Source of the DNA: Lophium mytilinum
Taxonomy: Eukaryota > Ascomycota > Dothideomycetes > Mytilinidiales > Mytilinidiaceae
Length of the DNA: 64,000 nt
Assembly (NCBI GenBank): GCA_010093605.1
Contig: MU004183.1
Location: 1,860,001-1,924,000 of the forward strand
Direction: 5' to 3'
Position 1 is the stretch's first letter, and every line of letters starts with the position of its first letter. The notes under the pieces are model-generated. The model did no database searches and was not told the origin of the DNA. It saw only the letters and a program-made list of their open reading frames with translations. A program made the translations under genes and the position numbers. Positions 24,262 to 34,463 of the stretch are shown here, one piece after another.

Positions 24262-24389
24262 CGGGAGCGGGGCCTACGCGTACAGATATTGAGCGAATGC
24301 GTCCACGATCACGGGCAATGAAGGCACGAAATGGGGGGACAGATTGGGGCCTCTTTGTATAATAGTTTCCTTGACCGAGGCGTTGAAAT

Positions 24390-24930
24390 GTACAGCCTCT
24401 TGACACTGTTTGAAGTCCTCCAACGTGCTCTGGAAAATCAGGATATAATGTAAAGTTCGTGACGCTGTTATTCAGACGTTTGGTCTCCTATACTATTCTA
24501 ATACCGTTTGAGGTCCTCCAACGTGCTCTGAAAAATCGGGATGTGATGTAAAGTTCGTGACGTTAACATTCACACGTCTAGCTTCTTACACTATCCCAGC
24601 ACCGTCTGAAGTCCTCCAACGTATTAAGAAAATTCAGAATGGGATGTAAAGTATGTGACGCTGTTATTCACACGTCTAGCTTCCTACACCGTTCTAGCAC
24701 TGTTTAAGGTCCTCCAACTTACTAGGAAATTTCATAGTAGGATGTTAAGTACATAACGCTGTTATTTATACGTCTAGCTTCCTACAATATCCCAGCACTG
24801 GTTGAGGTCCACCAATGTACCAGGAGAATTCAGAATAGGATGTAAAGTATGTGGCGCTGTCATTCAGACGTCTAATATACTACATCACTCTGACACCGTT
24901 TAAGGTCCGTGGTTAAATCGAGCCTAGCGC
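24390..24930. repeat. 98-bp tandem repeat array B (five copies plus a partial)
   Basis: The core GTCCTCCAACGT or variants starts at 24415, 24513, 24611, 24709, 24807 and (truncated) 24905, an exact 98-bp period. Each unit then has GGATGTAAAGT-like sequence, GTGACGCTGTTATTCA and GTCTAGCTTCCTACAC. Reverse-complemented, it is the same unit as array A at 1120-1395. Copies differ by scattered substitutions, largely transitions. Confidence 0.9.
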
Positions 24931-25257
24931 TTACACTCTCTGCCCGACCCGTCAGACGTGAAAAGCAGCGGTAGGAGCCCCTTGATGTGCCGTTAAGAAG
25001 ACTACATAGAACAAATTAGCCAACACAACACGCAGTCCCCTATGTAGTCTCCAGCTTCTCTACTCAGAACCCACCATGCTCAAACAGCAAACCCAAGAAC
25101 CAAGCCCAGCGTTTGATAGCCACTCCCCCGCACCATCCTCTCCGCTACTCGCACTTCCAGCCGAGTTGCGCTTGGAAATATGGAAACTCGTCTTAGGCGG
25201 CATCGTGATCGAAATCGGCCAAGAACACAAACCACGCATCCCCTCGCCAGCCGGCCA

Positions 25258-25263
25258 GGATCC
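25258..25263. repeat. Target-site duplication, left copy
   Basis: GGATCC immediately outside the left inverted repeat; the same 6 bp lie outside the right end at 29488..29493. The sequence is palindromic, so orientation is ambiguous. Confidence 0.75.
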
Positions 25264-25301
25264 GGGCAGGCCGATTGCGTAGGCCGATTGATCACGTGCT
25301 C
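25264..25301 (+). repeat. Left terminal inverted repeat (38 bp)
   Basis: Begins GGGCAGGCCGATTGCG. It holds two direct copies of AGGCCGATTG separated by CGT, then a CACGTG palindrome. It matches the reverse complement of 29450..29487 at every position. Confidence 0.95.
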
Positions 25302-25499
25302 TTGTAAACGAACTTAACCGAATTTTATGATTTTTATAAAATCATTAAATTAAACTTAACACTAATTAAATACAAATAACTACTAAATTACGCAGCGCCC
25401 TTTCTAAACTCTATAGCCTTAATATTCTAATATATACGCTTGCCCCTAGTAAATTTAGGGGACTTAGGCCCTTTAAAAGTAGCCGGGCGCTTTCTATTT

Positions 25500-28400
25500 T
25501 ACGCCATATTTTTTGTTATTTTTTTTGCCTTTCTATTCTATTTCTTTCTATTTAATAAGGGTTCTTCTATATAGTCCTTATTCTTATAGTTAGGCTTATT
25601 ATTATTAACGCTAAGAATTATCTTATCTAGGCCCTAATTATCTATTTTATTATACCTACGGTAAATTCTATTCGCACGGGTTAAATAAGGACCCCCCTTA
25701 ACTACGGCATGCCTAGAAGCTAGAGGGGGGGCGGGCGTAGGTAAGATTACCCGCAAAATAAGGTAAGAATCTCTATTAGAAGTGCCCTGCGGCGGCAGCT
25801 CGCTATCTAGGTAGTTAAAGAACGTTGCATTATTAATAACTTTCTTCTCCGCCTACCCTTCTTTTTCTTTATTATACCTTATAGAGTACTCTACCTTATT
25901 AGAAGGCTCTATAGCCTTAGCGGCGTTATCTACTATATTCTTATTATTCTTATCTAGCTTCTAAAGCTCCGTGTAGTTATATTATAATAGGTTAAATTAA
26001 GGTTAGTAAGCAGCCTTATAGGCGGCCTAAGTAGCTCTTTTCTTTTTAGCCTCCTTCTCTTTACGTACTATAATATTAGCTAAACTCTTAGCTAACTCTA
26101 CGCTAGTTAAAGCCCTCTAATTTACTTTACCGTGCTTCTTTATAGGTTGTAGATAATAAACTAATAAAGGCGGAATAGTAAACTCTATATTACTTAGTAC
26201 TAGCTGGAGTTTACCTTTCCTCTTTAAATATAAGGCAATTCGGCCCTCTAGCCCTTCTAACTTAGTAGCGATGTAGCTAATGTTATTATCTAGAAGCCTA
26301 TTAACTTAATTAATAAGGCGGAGAGCTATATTACGTATTCTATTAATTCTAATAGCCTAATTTAATACTAGATTACTCTCTATTATAATACTGTCTATAA
26401 AATAAGGCGCCTATTCTTCCTTAGCTATTACGTTCTATGCTAGCTTCCAGCGAGGGTAAATAAGGCCTAATAGAATAGCCTTGCCCGTAAGGACGCTTTA
26501 AGAGAGAAGATAGGGGTATAGAAGACTAAATTAGCAAGAATTATTATACTTATAATTAGATAGAGACTAATCTTTATCTATATATAAAGCTAACGTAGCT
26601 AATAATATATCCTTAGCCTTGCGGAGTAAATTAAATACCCTCTTAAGTATAAAGTGCGTGATTTTCCCGTTTAATTTAATAAAGTAATAGCTAAAATAAT
26701 TAAGTATAATCTTTCTTAGAAGTGCAATCTTATATAAATATTTCTTGGCCACTAACTTACTAAATAGAATATTTACCTACGCCTGCAAATTTTACACGCA
26801 CCCCTTAAAACTTAATTAGGGGTTTATAAAGTACTTTAAGGCGTAATTTATACCTTTAAAATGTGTAGAGCCGGCTACGCTAAGATTTAAAAGCTTTCTA
26901 GCGAGGTGTAAGTTAAGAAAGTTAAATAAAAAAATAAGATAAGGCTAGTAGTATAACGGGTACGCCGCTTATAATATAATATACGTAGGGCGTGCATAGA
27001 CTACCCTTATATATTTTTAGTTTATAGTAAGTATATAGGTAAAAATAGGTAGACTATAGGGCCTTATATATAAGCTTGCGCCTACCTATATATAAGATTA
27101 ATATAGAAGGCGTGCTAAGTATGCCTCTATATACTAAATCCTTATAATATACCTATCTTTAACACGCGCGGAGTATATAGATAATAAAAATAATAGAAAA
27201 ATTTAAAAATATAATAAAAAAAGCTCTAAAACTTACTAGATATAGACTATTATTAAGTACTTCTCTTTAGCTACGTACGTGTTCTTAAACTAGGGCTTAT
27301 TAACCTCTTAGAGCTTATCTAGAATTATTTTATAATTTTTTTTAAGGTTCTCTATAGTTAATAACTTTATATATAGCTAGAATAACTTCTTTACCTCTAT
27401 ATAATGTGTAGTAGTATAGCCTTTACCTTTAGTAACGCCCTTATTAATTTACTTCTTTATTACCTTTACTCCGTGCTACTAATAGAGCTAGAGAATAACG
27501 CTAAGAAACTACCCCTATAGCAGTACGGCCCTTAACCCTTTTCTAAAGTTAGCTATAATTACTTTAGGCCTATAATCTTTAGGCTAAATAGAACCCTCTA
27601 TATACTCTAATATAAAGCTCTAGAAAACAGCGTCCTTCTTCTTTTAAAGGGAGAATATAGCTAGAAAGAAGCAGTTTATATTAGATACGCCGGTAATAAT
27701 TCTAAGCTTTAATTTAGCCTAATTTATATTAAAAGTAGCGTTTATTTAGCAGTAATAATTAGTAATAAATCTCTAGCTAAAGGCCTCTATATTCTTAGTC
27801 TAGAAGACTATTTACTAGAGATTATAGGCTATATATTTACCCGTGCGTAGATTAACTTTATATATATATTATAAGCGGTATTTAAAGCCCGCGGTATAGA
27901 GGTAGAGCTCTAGGGTAGAGAGGGCGTTCTCCTTTATACGCCGGTTAGATAGAAGAGTACGCAGGTCTCGGGCTAGGTTATAGTACTTTCTTTTTAATAT
28001 ACTTAGCTCTTAGAGGTTTAATTAACGCCTAGTAGTCTTATATATTTTACCTATTCTTTATAATTTAATTACCCTCTCTATAGCCTTATAGGCCTCTAGC
28101 TAGCAATCTTAGTAGTAAATATATATAAATGGATTTAGTATTATTCCGTAAGCCTTATTATCTTCCTCTAAGTATTTTCTATAGTAATCCGGGCACGTAA
28201 TTATAGAAATCTAGGCTATTTCCGTGCGGCCTTTATATATTTATTTCTAACTAATATATATACTCTATAAGCAATTAAACTTACCTATAATAGTCCCCTC
28301 CTTCTACTAACTACCCTTCTACTTTAATTTACTTAATTAGTAATAGTTCCGGGTTTCTAAACTATAGTGTTTACACGCTATATAGATTACCTAAACTTTT

Positions 28401-28540
28401 AATACCTTAGTACTAGATCTAGAGTCTCTAACTACTAGAAAGCCTTTAAAAAAGAAGTAATCTATATAGCGCTTAACGCCTTCCTCCTATAAGTTAAACT
28501 TCTCGCCCTTAACGGGCTCTAGAAGGTAGTAAGCGGGCAT
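25500..28540 (-). pseudogene. MULE transposase, inactivated by RIP-type mutation
   Basis: Reading the minus strand from an ATG at 28540, many TAA/TAG stops interrupt otherwise coherent family blocks. About 28350-28380 gives CKHYSLETRNYYQL, like the Cys/His N-terminal domain of FAR1/MULE proteins. About 27510-27740 gives a LKLRIITGVSN block followed by KVIIANFRKGLRAVL and LQLYQQHGVKVIKK, matching the DDE core of MULE transposases, with Asp positions changed to Asn. About 26630-26700 gives NGKITHFILKRV. About 26430-26540 resembles a SWIM zinc motif ending LIYPRWKLA. A coiled-coil-like tail follows to about 25700. End points are approximate, and 26800-27240 is hard to align and may contain an intron or another insertion. 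Confidence 0.75.
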
Positions 28541-29449
28541 TTAATTAATTACTTTTTATATAGGGGCGATAAGATTTAAATATAACTAGACGTCTAGAAT
28601 CTAAATACGGCGCCGCGGAGGTAGTATAAGAGAGCCTAATTATAGCTATAGTTTATCTAAAAAGGGGCGTATAGGTCCAGGAGTATAGCATTAAGAATTA
28701 ATAAAGTTATAGTATTTTTAAGTAGGTAATAACTTAATAGATTATAGAAGTAGAGGAAACTTATTAGAGTGCCCGGGCGGACTACTTTTAGTATAAATAG
28801 TAGGGGTAGAAGTTCTTAGAGGTATAAAACTAGAGCCCTATATACTTAGCTAATAAAAGAGAATATATAGAGGTGTAAGAGGGGTTAATTTAATTAGAAT
28901 TAGCCTCTCTTTATAGCTAGGCGTATAGCTATATAGCTATATATAACGCTAAATAATATAGGCAGGCTAAATAGAGGGCTAATTAAAATGGGAAGGCTAT
29001 ATAGAAGGCTGCATAAATAGTAAGTATAGTAATAGAACTATATAAAGTAGTAGAGAAGGCCTTTTAATTAAAGATTTATATAAAGAAAGAGGGCTTTCTT
29101 TATTATTTAATAATAGATTAGACATTATAAATGTAGAGAATAGATAGAAAATAAAGATAGAAGAGAGAGAAGCTATTTAATATTAAAATTAATAAAATTA
29201 GTAAGGATTTCTATAATAAATACACCTATACGGGCGCGTTAAGGGCGCAGTTCCCCGCTGTTAATTAATAACGCATTCTTGCAGCTAACTAACTAAAAAC
29301 ACGCTAGATATAATGCGCGTACATGTAGCTATTAATTTATTGTATTAGATTAAAGTTGCGACAATTATTAGTGGAGTTGTGATTTTTTGTATAGGGCTAT
29401 TCTAACGTGGCCGTGTTTTAATTTTGTGAAGTTCATAATATAGGCGAGC

Positions 29450-29487
29450 GAGCACGTGATCAATCGGCCTACGCAATCGGCCTGCCC
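29450..29487 (-). repeat. Right terminal inverted repeat (38 bp)
   Basis: Exact reverse complement of the left repeat, ending CGCAATCGGCCTGCCC. Identity is lost immediately inside (position 29449). Confidence 0.95.
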
Positions 29488-29493
29488 GGATCC
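29488..29493. repeat. Target-site duplication, right copy
   Basis: GGATCC immediately after the right inverted repeat, identical to 25258..25263. Confidence 0.75.
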
Positions 29494-30167
29494 AAACCGC
29501 TCGCCAGCCTTAACCCGGACCTCTCGCCAACTGCGTGCCGAAACCCTCCCAGTCTTCTGGGCGCACAGCATCTTCGACGGACGGCACTTAGCCATGCTTC
29601 GATTCTTCGGGCTGATCGGCCGTCAGAACCTCGAATTGATTCGGCACGTGCGACACACGGGTCATGTCGGGCTCAACACGCTCGTGGGGATTTGGTTGAC
29701 GCTGAGGATCCTGGGTGGTGCCTACGAGACGCTGGGCTTGCGCCGTGAGGCATTGCATCTCCCGGTACTGATAGCAGGCGAAGGGGAAAGCTGGGTGAAC
29801 CTGCGGGAAGCTTTGCAGGTAGAGCAGGTCAAGATGGGGATGGGGCTTTCGAAGATGCCGGTCGTGCGGCGGGTGAGTGCCAGGGCCGTGAAGATGGAAT
29901 TGGAGCAGCGATTCTTTTGATAGTTGAGTAGGGCTCGTTGATCTGTTTGCCCTTTCCTTTCGCTAATGGTGGTTAGTATTTTTCTAAGTTAGCCTTTTTA
30001 TTTGAGCACGCTATTGGGTTTTTTTTGGCTTGTTAGGTTTAATAAAGCCATTAACTATAAACTCGGGTTATATCAAAAGAATAGCAGAGTTCAGCCCGAC
30101 TGCCACTTCATCAGCGGGGGAGCAATATTGGTGAGTCTTCTTCATGTGTACACCGTGTTTGGCGGCG

Positions 30168-30225
30168 TCTGAGGTGCTTCGGAGGGGTTTCAGGTTTGTC
30201 AAAAAGATCGATTTCGGAGTTCTGA
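30168..30225. repeat. Dispersed repeat copy 1 (rvt 3' side)
   Basis: Starts TCTGAGGTGCTTCGGAGG and includes TTTGTCAAAA and GGAGTTCTGA. It resembles copies in rvt intron 2 and upstream of rvt and is the most diverged of the three. Confidence 0.5.
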
Positions 30226-30477
30226 GGCCTCTCGAGGCACATCAAACGCTGTCAGGGCAGTGCACCGTCAACGCATATCTAGCTTGGAGATGACACTGGG
30301 CCTACCAACCTCACGCATGACAGATATAAAGATCGTAACATACAAATCAGGATTTGTATTCTATGATTGTGTAAGAAAGCTGAGGAGCCCATCGCACTCA
30401 TGCTTACTAGTGGCAGTATCTAAATATCAGTCGCAAGATACCACCATCGAATCTCTAGCACCGTGAACCTTAGGCAC

Positions 30478-30531
30478 TGTACTCCTAGGGTCTGTACTCC
30501 CAGGGTCTATACTCCTAGGGCCTGTAGTCCC
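30478..30531. repeat. 15-bp tandem repeat, about 3.6 copies
   Basis: Units TGTACTCCTAGGGTC, TGTACTCCCAGGGTC, TATACTCCTAGGGCC and a partial copy. It ends 3 bp from the rvt stop codon, so it lies in the rvt 3' untranslated region. Confidence 0.85.
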
Positions 30532-30534
30532 GCC

Positions 30535-33503
30535 TCAGATCTGCCATCTAACCTTCTCACTCCGCAGAGTCTTCAGCAAGCCCACCACAAGCACCTTCCG
30601 CTCGCTCACAGCCAGTTCACCGAACTTATCGTACATCTCGTCGCAGTGCTGCTGCACCATCCACTTCCAGTACGTCGACAGTTTCGTCCAATCGTTGCCG
30701 AATCCCTTGCTCCAACCCTCACGCGGGAGCTCCTTCAGGCCCGCCTTGATCTTGACAGAACCGGGGGTGTCGCCTTGCTCCGGCGCCGTCTTCAGGAATT
30801 TGTAGGCCTGGTAGAGGGCCCTGCTTGTCTCCTCGCGATTCTTGACATACTCGTTGAAGGGGATGAATGGCTTGACGGACTTGTTGAAGCGTTGGCGAGC
30901 CTCCATGAACGCCTTCTTGTCGGCCTCGTAGTCTAGCTTCTCTTGCTCCTCTGCAGCCGTGATCTTGTCTCCCGGATTCTTTAGGCAGAAGCGACGGACG
31001 AGCAGGAGGTCAACGAATGGATTGTGAATCTCAAGGCAGCCGAGTTCGACGGGAAGGTAGATGAAGCCGGCTGGAACGTCCTCGATATTGTATTGCTCCT
31101 TGATTCGCTCCCGCAGGTACTCCACGATGTTACCCTTCGCGCTCGGGCGATCAGACAGGATTCCATCGATGATACGGCGATAAGCCTTGAGGATCATATT
31201 GACATGGTCGACCCCGAAGCAGTGCGCTGGGTGCGCGAAGTTGCTGCCTAGGAATCGGCTGAAGCTGTTCCATGCCTGGATCCAGGCGAGGATGCTCCGA
31301 CAGGCACCAAGATGCTTCTTGACTTCCTCGACGTAGCCATTGACCTTGTCCTCGTCAATGACCCACTGGCCTTTCGCTGGATCGAGGTAAAGAAGTCCGA
31401 AGCGAACACGTCCTTTAGGAAGGATTGATCCTGCCGTAGACAACGGCGACGGAGCTACAACTTCAGAGCCGGTCTTGCCCATGTTCAAATCCATGCCCAT
31501 GACCTTGGAGAATTTCTGAATCTCCCTCCAGGCCGTCACGCAGACGGCTTCCTCTCCCCATACCCATAGATCGTCGTGAAGTCGGTAGAGATTGGCTCCA
31601 TGCGTCTCCTTGTTCACCGCAAAGTCGAGGCAGAAAAGAATTGCCTCGCCCATCATATCGCTTAGCTGGTGACTGTCTGGTACGCCGCGCTGACGCACAC
31701 GACGCTCCTCTTCCATTGGTATGGTGGCATCTAGACGGAATGCAAGAGGGCAACCAAGAAAGACCTTGAAGAAGTTGAGCCATTCAGGGGAGACTCCGAG
31801 GTACTGAAGGACGGTAAAAATCGTCGCATGAGGTAGGGACGGTCCGAAGGACTTGAAGTCGGACTGCAAGATCGTGAACGGCCGCTGCATCTGCGCGGAG
31901 ATGAGCATCTCGGTGGTAGCGGTACGCAGGAGCGACTGCTTGACAGCAAAGGAGGTGTTTAGATCATCTTGTCCCGCGCCGCCGAAAGCTCCGCCAATGG
32001 TGGCCTTGTTGTGAGTGGCCTTGCTACTGCTCGCTGAGCTGTCGTCTGGCTCGTCCTTGTACTCTTGTGCGCCTTCCTTCATCGAATTCGGTAGCTGTGT
32101 CATGAAGTAGGCCGCCTGGTACTCTTTGAGTCGGGCGCTTCGGAGGTTCTCCGTGGCATTCCTAGTCAGCCAAACATGTCGATAGGCTTTGGGATCCTCG
32201 GGCTCGCCTTTGCGAGATGGTTGGGCCCATGCGCTGGCCTTGAACTCATTCAAGCACTTCTTCAAGTACATGGCCCAGCTAAGACCAACGAACTGCAGCA
32301 GGATTGCTTCGTGGGTGTCTTCGTCCATGTATGCCCGAATCTTCCCATTCAGGTTTTTGCGTAGATCTGGAATGGCGATGAAGTTAGCATGGTTCTGTGC
32401 AGTCTTTTGAAAGCTTGCGGAGACCACGCATCACTAGTCTGTAGACGCTTCTGTACCACTATCTGAGGTGGCCCAACGAGGTGACTGGTTGTTCAAAATT
32501 GATTCGTTCACAGTTTTGACCTTGTATTGGGGTACCCTTGACGGTGGCAAGACATCGTACACAGACTGAGAGCTTTGGATTGTCCATCTGTATCGGGGGT
32601 TTACTCACCGATAAAGACCGGCGAATATTTCCACTTCCAAGTGCTTATCGACTCCAGGTCCATGTTGAGTGAATCAGCCAACTCGCTATCCGAAACAGTT
32701 AGCTTGTTGAACGAGGCGATTGATCCCAATGGATAGCCTTACTCTAGCACATCTGACCGCTTCTTCAGCTCAACCAGAGACTGTCGCTTGTCACCCGAGA
32801 AAAGGTCGTTCTTGAGCAGGCTATCTATACACCATCGGATCGATTGCTTGTCTAGGGTCTCCTTGATCTTGAAGTTCTGAAGTTGCTTCTGAAGGACAGC
32901 GAGTGCCTTTCCACGCCTCGAGTGAGGCTCGAAAAGCTTCTCGAGATAGCCCTTGACGTCACTGCTGGATACGTTGCCGTCGTAGAAAGCTAACGCCTCC
33001 CATTCCTTTCTCTGCCGGCTCATCTCTTCCACCACGGCACCGTCCACGAAGAACTCATCATTTGAGATGATCAACAGGCTGTCTTCTTGCTTGATTGTAG
33101 AAGAAGAAGCAGCTCCAGCCGCTGTAGGGTTGGGATTGTCATTCCAGTCCGACACGAGTTGACCAAAGAGACCAGCGAATTCATACTTAGAGCCTTGAGT
33201 TTCCAGAATGCCTTCAACCTGAGTCCGCAAGGCCTTGAGCTGAGTGTCAGAGATAGAAGAGTCAAACAAGGACTGTTGGAGGTATGCTGGGACGCTGATC
33301 AAACGACGTTCCTTGTGGATTCCGAGTTTCTTTCCTAGTCCCTCAATGAGCTTTCTCAGCTTGTCAGCTTCAGTAGATCCTTGGTTGACGTCATCAATGA
33401 TGCTCTTGCGATGAGCTGCGAACTGTGCTTGGCTCTGCTTGAGCTTGCGCAGCTTGGTCTTGGCGATGTCTTCCAAGGTAGAGGCGAGCAGAGGAGGACT
33501 CAT
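30535..33503 (-). CDS. rvt: Reverse transcriptase-related cellular gene (rvt family)
   Basis: Three exons on the minus strand, 32743..33503, 32609..32685 and 30535..32366, give 889 aa. Residues 1-80 are coiled-coil-like (MSPPLLASTLEDIAKTKL). The second exon gives ELADSLNMDLESISTWKWKYSP and joins in phase to DLRKNLNGKIRAYMDEDTHEAI, a continuity typical of fungal rvt proteins. The RT core keeps motif A (ILQSDFKSFGPSLPH, Asp449) and motif C (YRLHDDLWVWG, Asp544-Asp545), followed by MGMDLNMGKTGSE. No endonuclease, gag, LTR or target duplication accompanies it. rvt genes are single-copy, non-mobile RT relatives with protein or terminal-transferase-type activities described in fungi; the cellular role is unresolved. 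The uninterrupted frame and conserved Asp residues indicate selection. Confidence 0.85.
32461..32520. repeat. Dispersed repeat copy 2 (inside rvt intron 2)
   Basis: TCTGAGGTGGCCCAACGAGG followed by TTCAAAATTGA and CAGTTTTGA. It closely matches the copy at 33701-33762. The host intron is 242 bp, several times longer than most introns in this window. Confidence 0.65.
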
Positions 33504-34463
33504 GTTGAGATCTTGCAGAGAGGCAGCGAGTCAATGAGTTCTGCAGTGTTAGTGAGTGATGTTGGCCACCTCGGGCCAGTTGAAGTGATTGGAAGAGAAT
33601 GGTGGAGGAGGAAGGTTTGAGCTGTCGTGGAGCTGGAGGTAAATAGAGCAGGAGCAAACCTGGCCTAACTCCAATAGGAACGCTAGCCTAACGGGGTCCA
33701 GTACTTTCTGAGGTGGCCCAGAGGGCTATCAGCTTTGTCAAAATTGACGTTTGCAGTTTTGAATTAACGTACCAGAGGATCTCGAGCAGAGTTAGCTAGG
33801 TGTACACAAGCTTAGAGTGAGGGTATCTCTCAAGAATATGATTGAGACAAAGTCTCGGATTCGTGGACTGCTTTGTCCAAGGGAGCCTAGCAGTGAGTTG
33901 AGAGTGAGACGGAGAGACTGACAATTTAAGGGAACTATCCTCCGGACTTATGCATTTTGACCCAAACAAGATGTTTACGAAACTTCTAGGAGCCGCAAGA
34001 AGCGACGAGAGTTTATACGAACCAGCAAAAGAGGACGAAGAGTAACGCAAGGTGGGACAGCCGTTCCCAACTTCGTTTCTGTGATCTTTGTTAGGAGACG
34101 ATGGTAGTACTTTCAGTGTACAGATTCTAGTAACTTCGAAGAACTTGAGTCATCATATTTGTCGCAGAACTGACTTACTTGGGAGCAAGCAGCAGGATTC
34201 ATGGTGTCCTGAGATGAACATACCTCCGCAAATATCAAACAGCGCTTGTTTGGCAGAGCTTCGAATTGGTTGTGAGTCTTTAATTCCTGTCACTCGACTA
34301 TCCAACCTAGACCGTGATCCCAGCCCCAGTCCCTTTCCCTATGAGAAAGGAGAGAAAAATATCACCATACTCATGTACTGACACCCACGACATGTGAGTA
34401 TCGCAAAGTGAACCCACATGGTTTCGATTTAGTAAGGTCAGTTGTTTCCTTTAAGCGTCGACC
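33504..34463. other. rvt upstream region, no supported gene
   Basis: Contains the rvt promoter and the 3' region of the codirectional cyclase-family gene. A dispersed repeat copy lies at 33701-33762. Short frames show no family resemblance. Confidence 0.45.
33701..33762. repeat. Dispersed repeat copy 3 (rvt 5' side)
   Basis: TCTGAGGTGGCCCAGAGGGC followed by GTCAAAATTGACG and GCAGTTTTGA, matching the intron 2 copy, including a short upstream segment GTAC..CT. Confidence 0.65.

Larger units (their letters stand above)
25264..29487. mobile_element. Mutator-like (MULE) DNA transposon, RIP-degenerated
   Basis: 4,224-bp element bounded by perfect 38-bp terminal inverted repeats and flanked by GGATCC direct repeats. 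The interior, from about 25320 to 29440, is extremely AT-rich, with TpA very abundant and CpA/TpG scarce, whereas the inverted repeats and host flanks keep normal GC. The minus strand carries the remains of a MULE transposase. The fusion of host exons after conceptual removal proves the boundaries. It cannot move autonomously now, because the transposase is full of stops, but the intact ends could be substrates for a transposase made elsewhere. Confidence 0.9.
25076..29920 (+). pseudogene. F-box-like (2EXR/DUF7730-type) gene split by a transposon
   Basis: Two host segments, 25076..25263 and 29494..29920, flank a 4.2-kb transposon. The first begins at an ATG and has LLALPAELRLEIWKLVLGG, the F-box-like opening of a large fungal family. 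The second has LTRTSRQLRAETLPVFWAHS and a Leu-rich remainder ending QRFF. Omitting the element and one GGATCC copy joins them in frame (188 + 427 nt, 204 aa). Family members often act as substrate adaptors, but the function here is unknown. In the present allele translation runs into the inverted repeat and stops at 25282, giving about 68 aa, so the gene is presumed inactive. Confidence 0.85.
29921..30534. other. Intergenic region with dispersed and tandem short repeats
   Basis: Between the split F-box gene and the convergent end of the rvt gene. It holds one copy of a roughly 60-bp dispersed repeat at about 30168..30225 and a 15-bp tandem repeat at 30478..30531. No gene recognised. Confidence 0.5.

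Noticed and set aside
25264-29487. The AT-rich block as a mitochondrial insertion or centromere-like DNA
   Set aside because: Perfect TIRs, target duplication and MULE protein remnants explain it as a RIPped transposon.
30535-33503. rvt gene as a LINE or LTR retrotransposon
   Set aside because: No endonuclease, RNase H, integrase, gag, LTRs, poly-A tail or target duplication, and the N- and C-terminal regions fit the rvt family, which also has introns.
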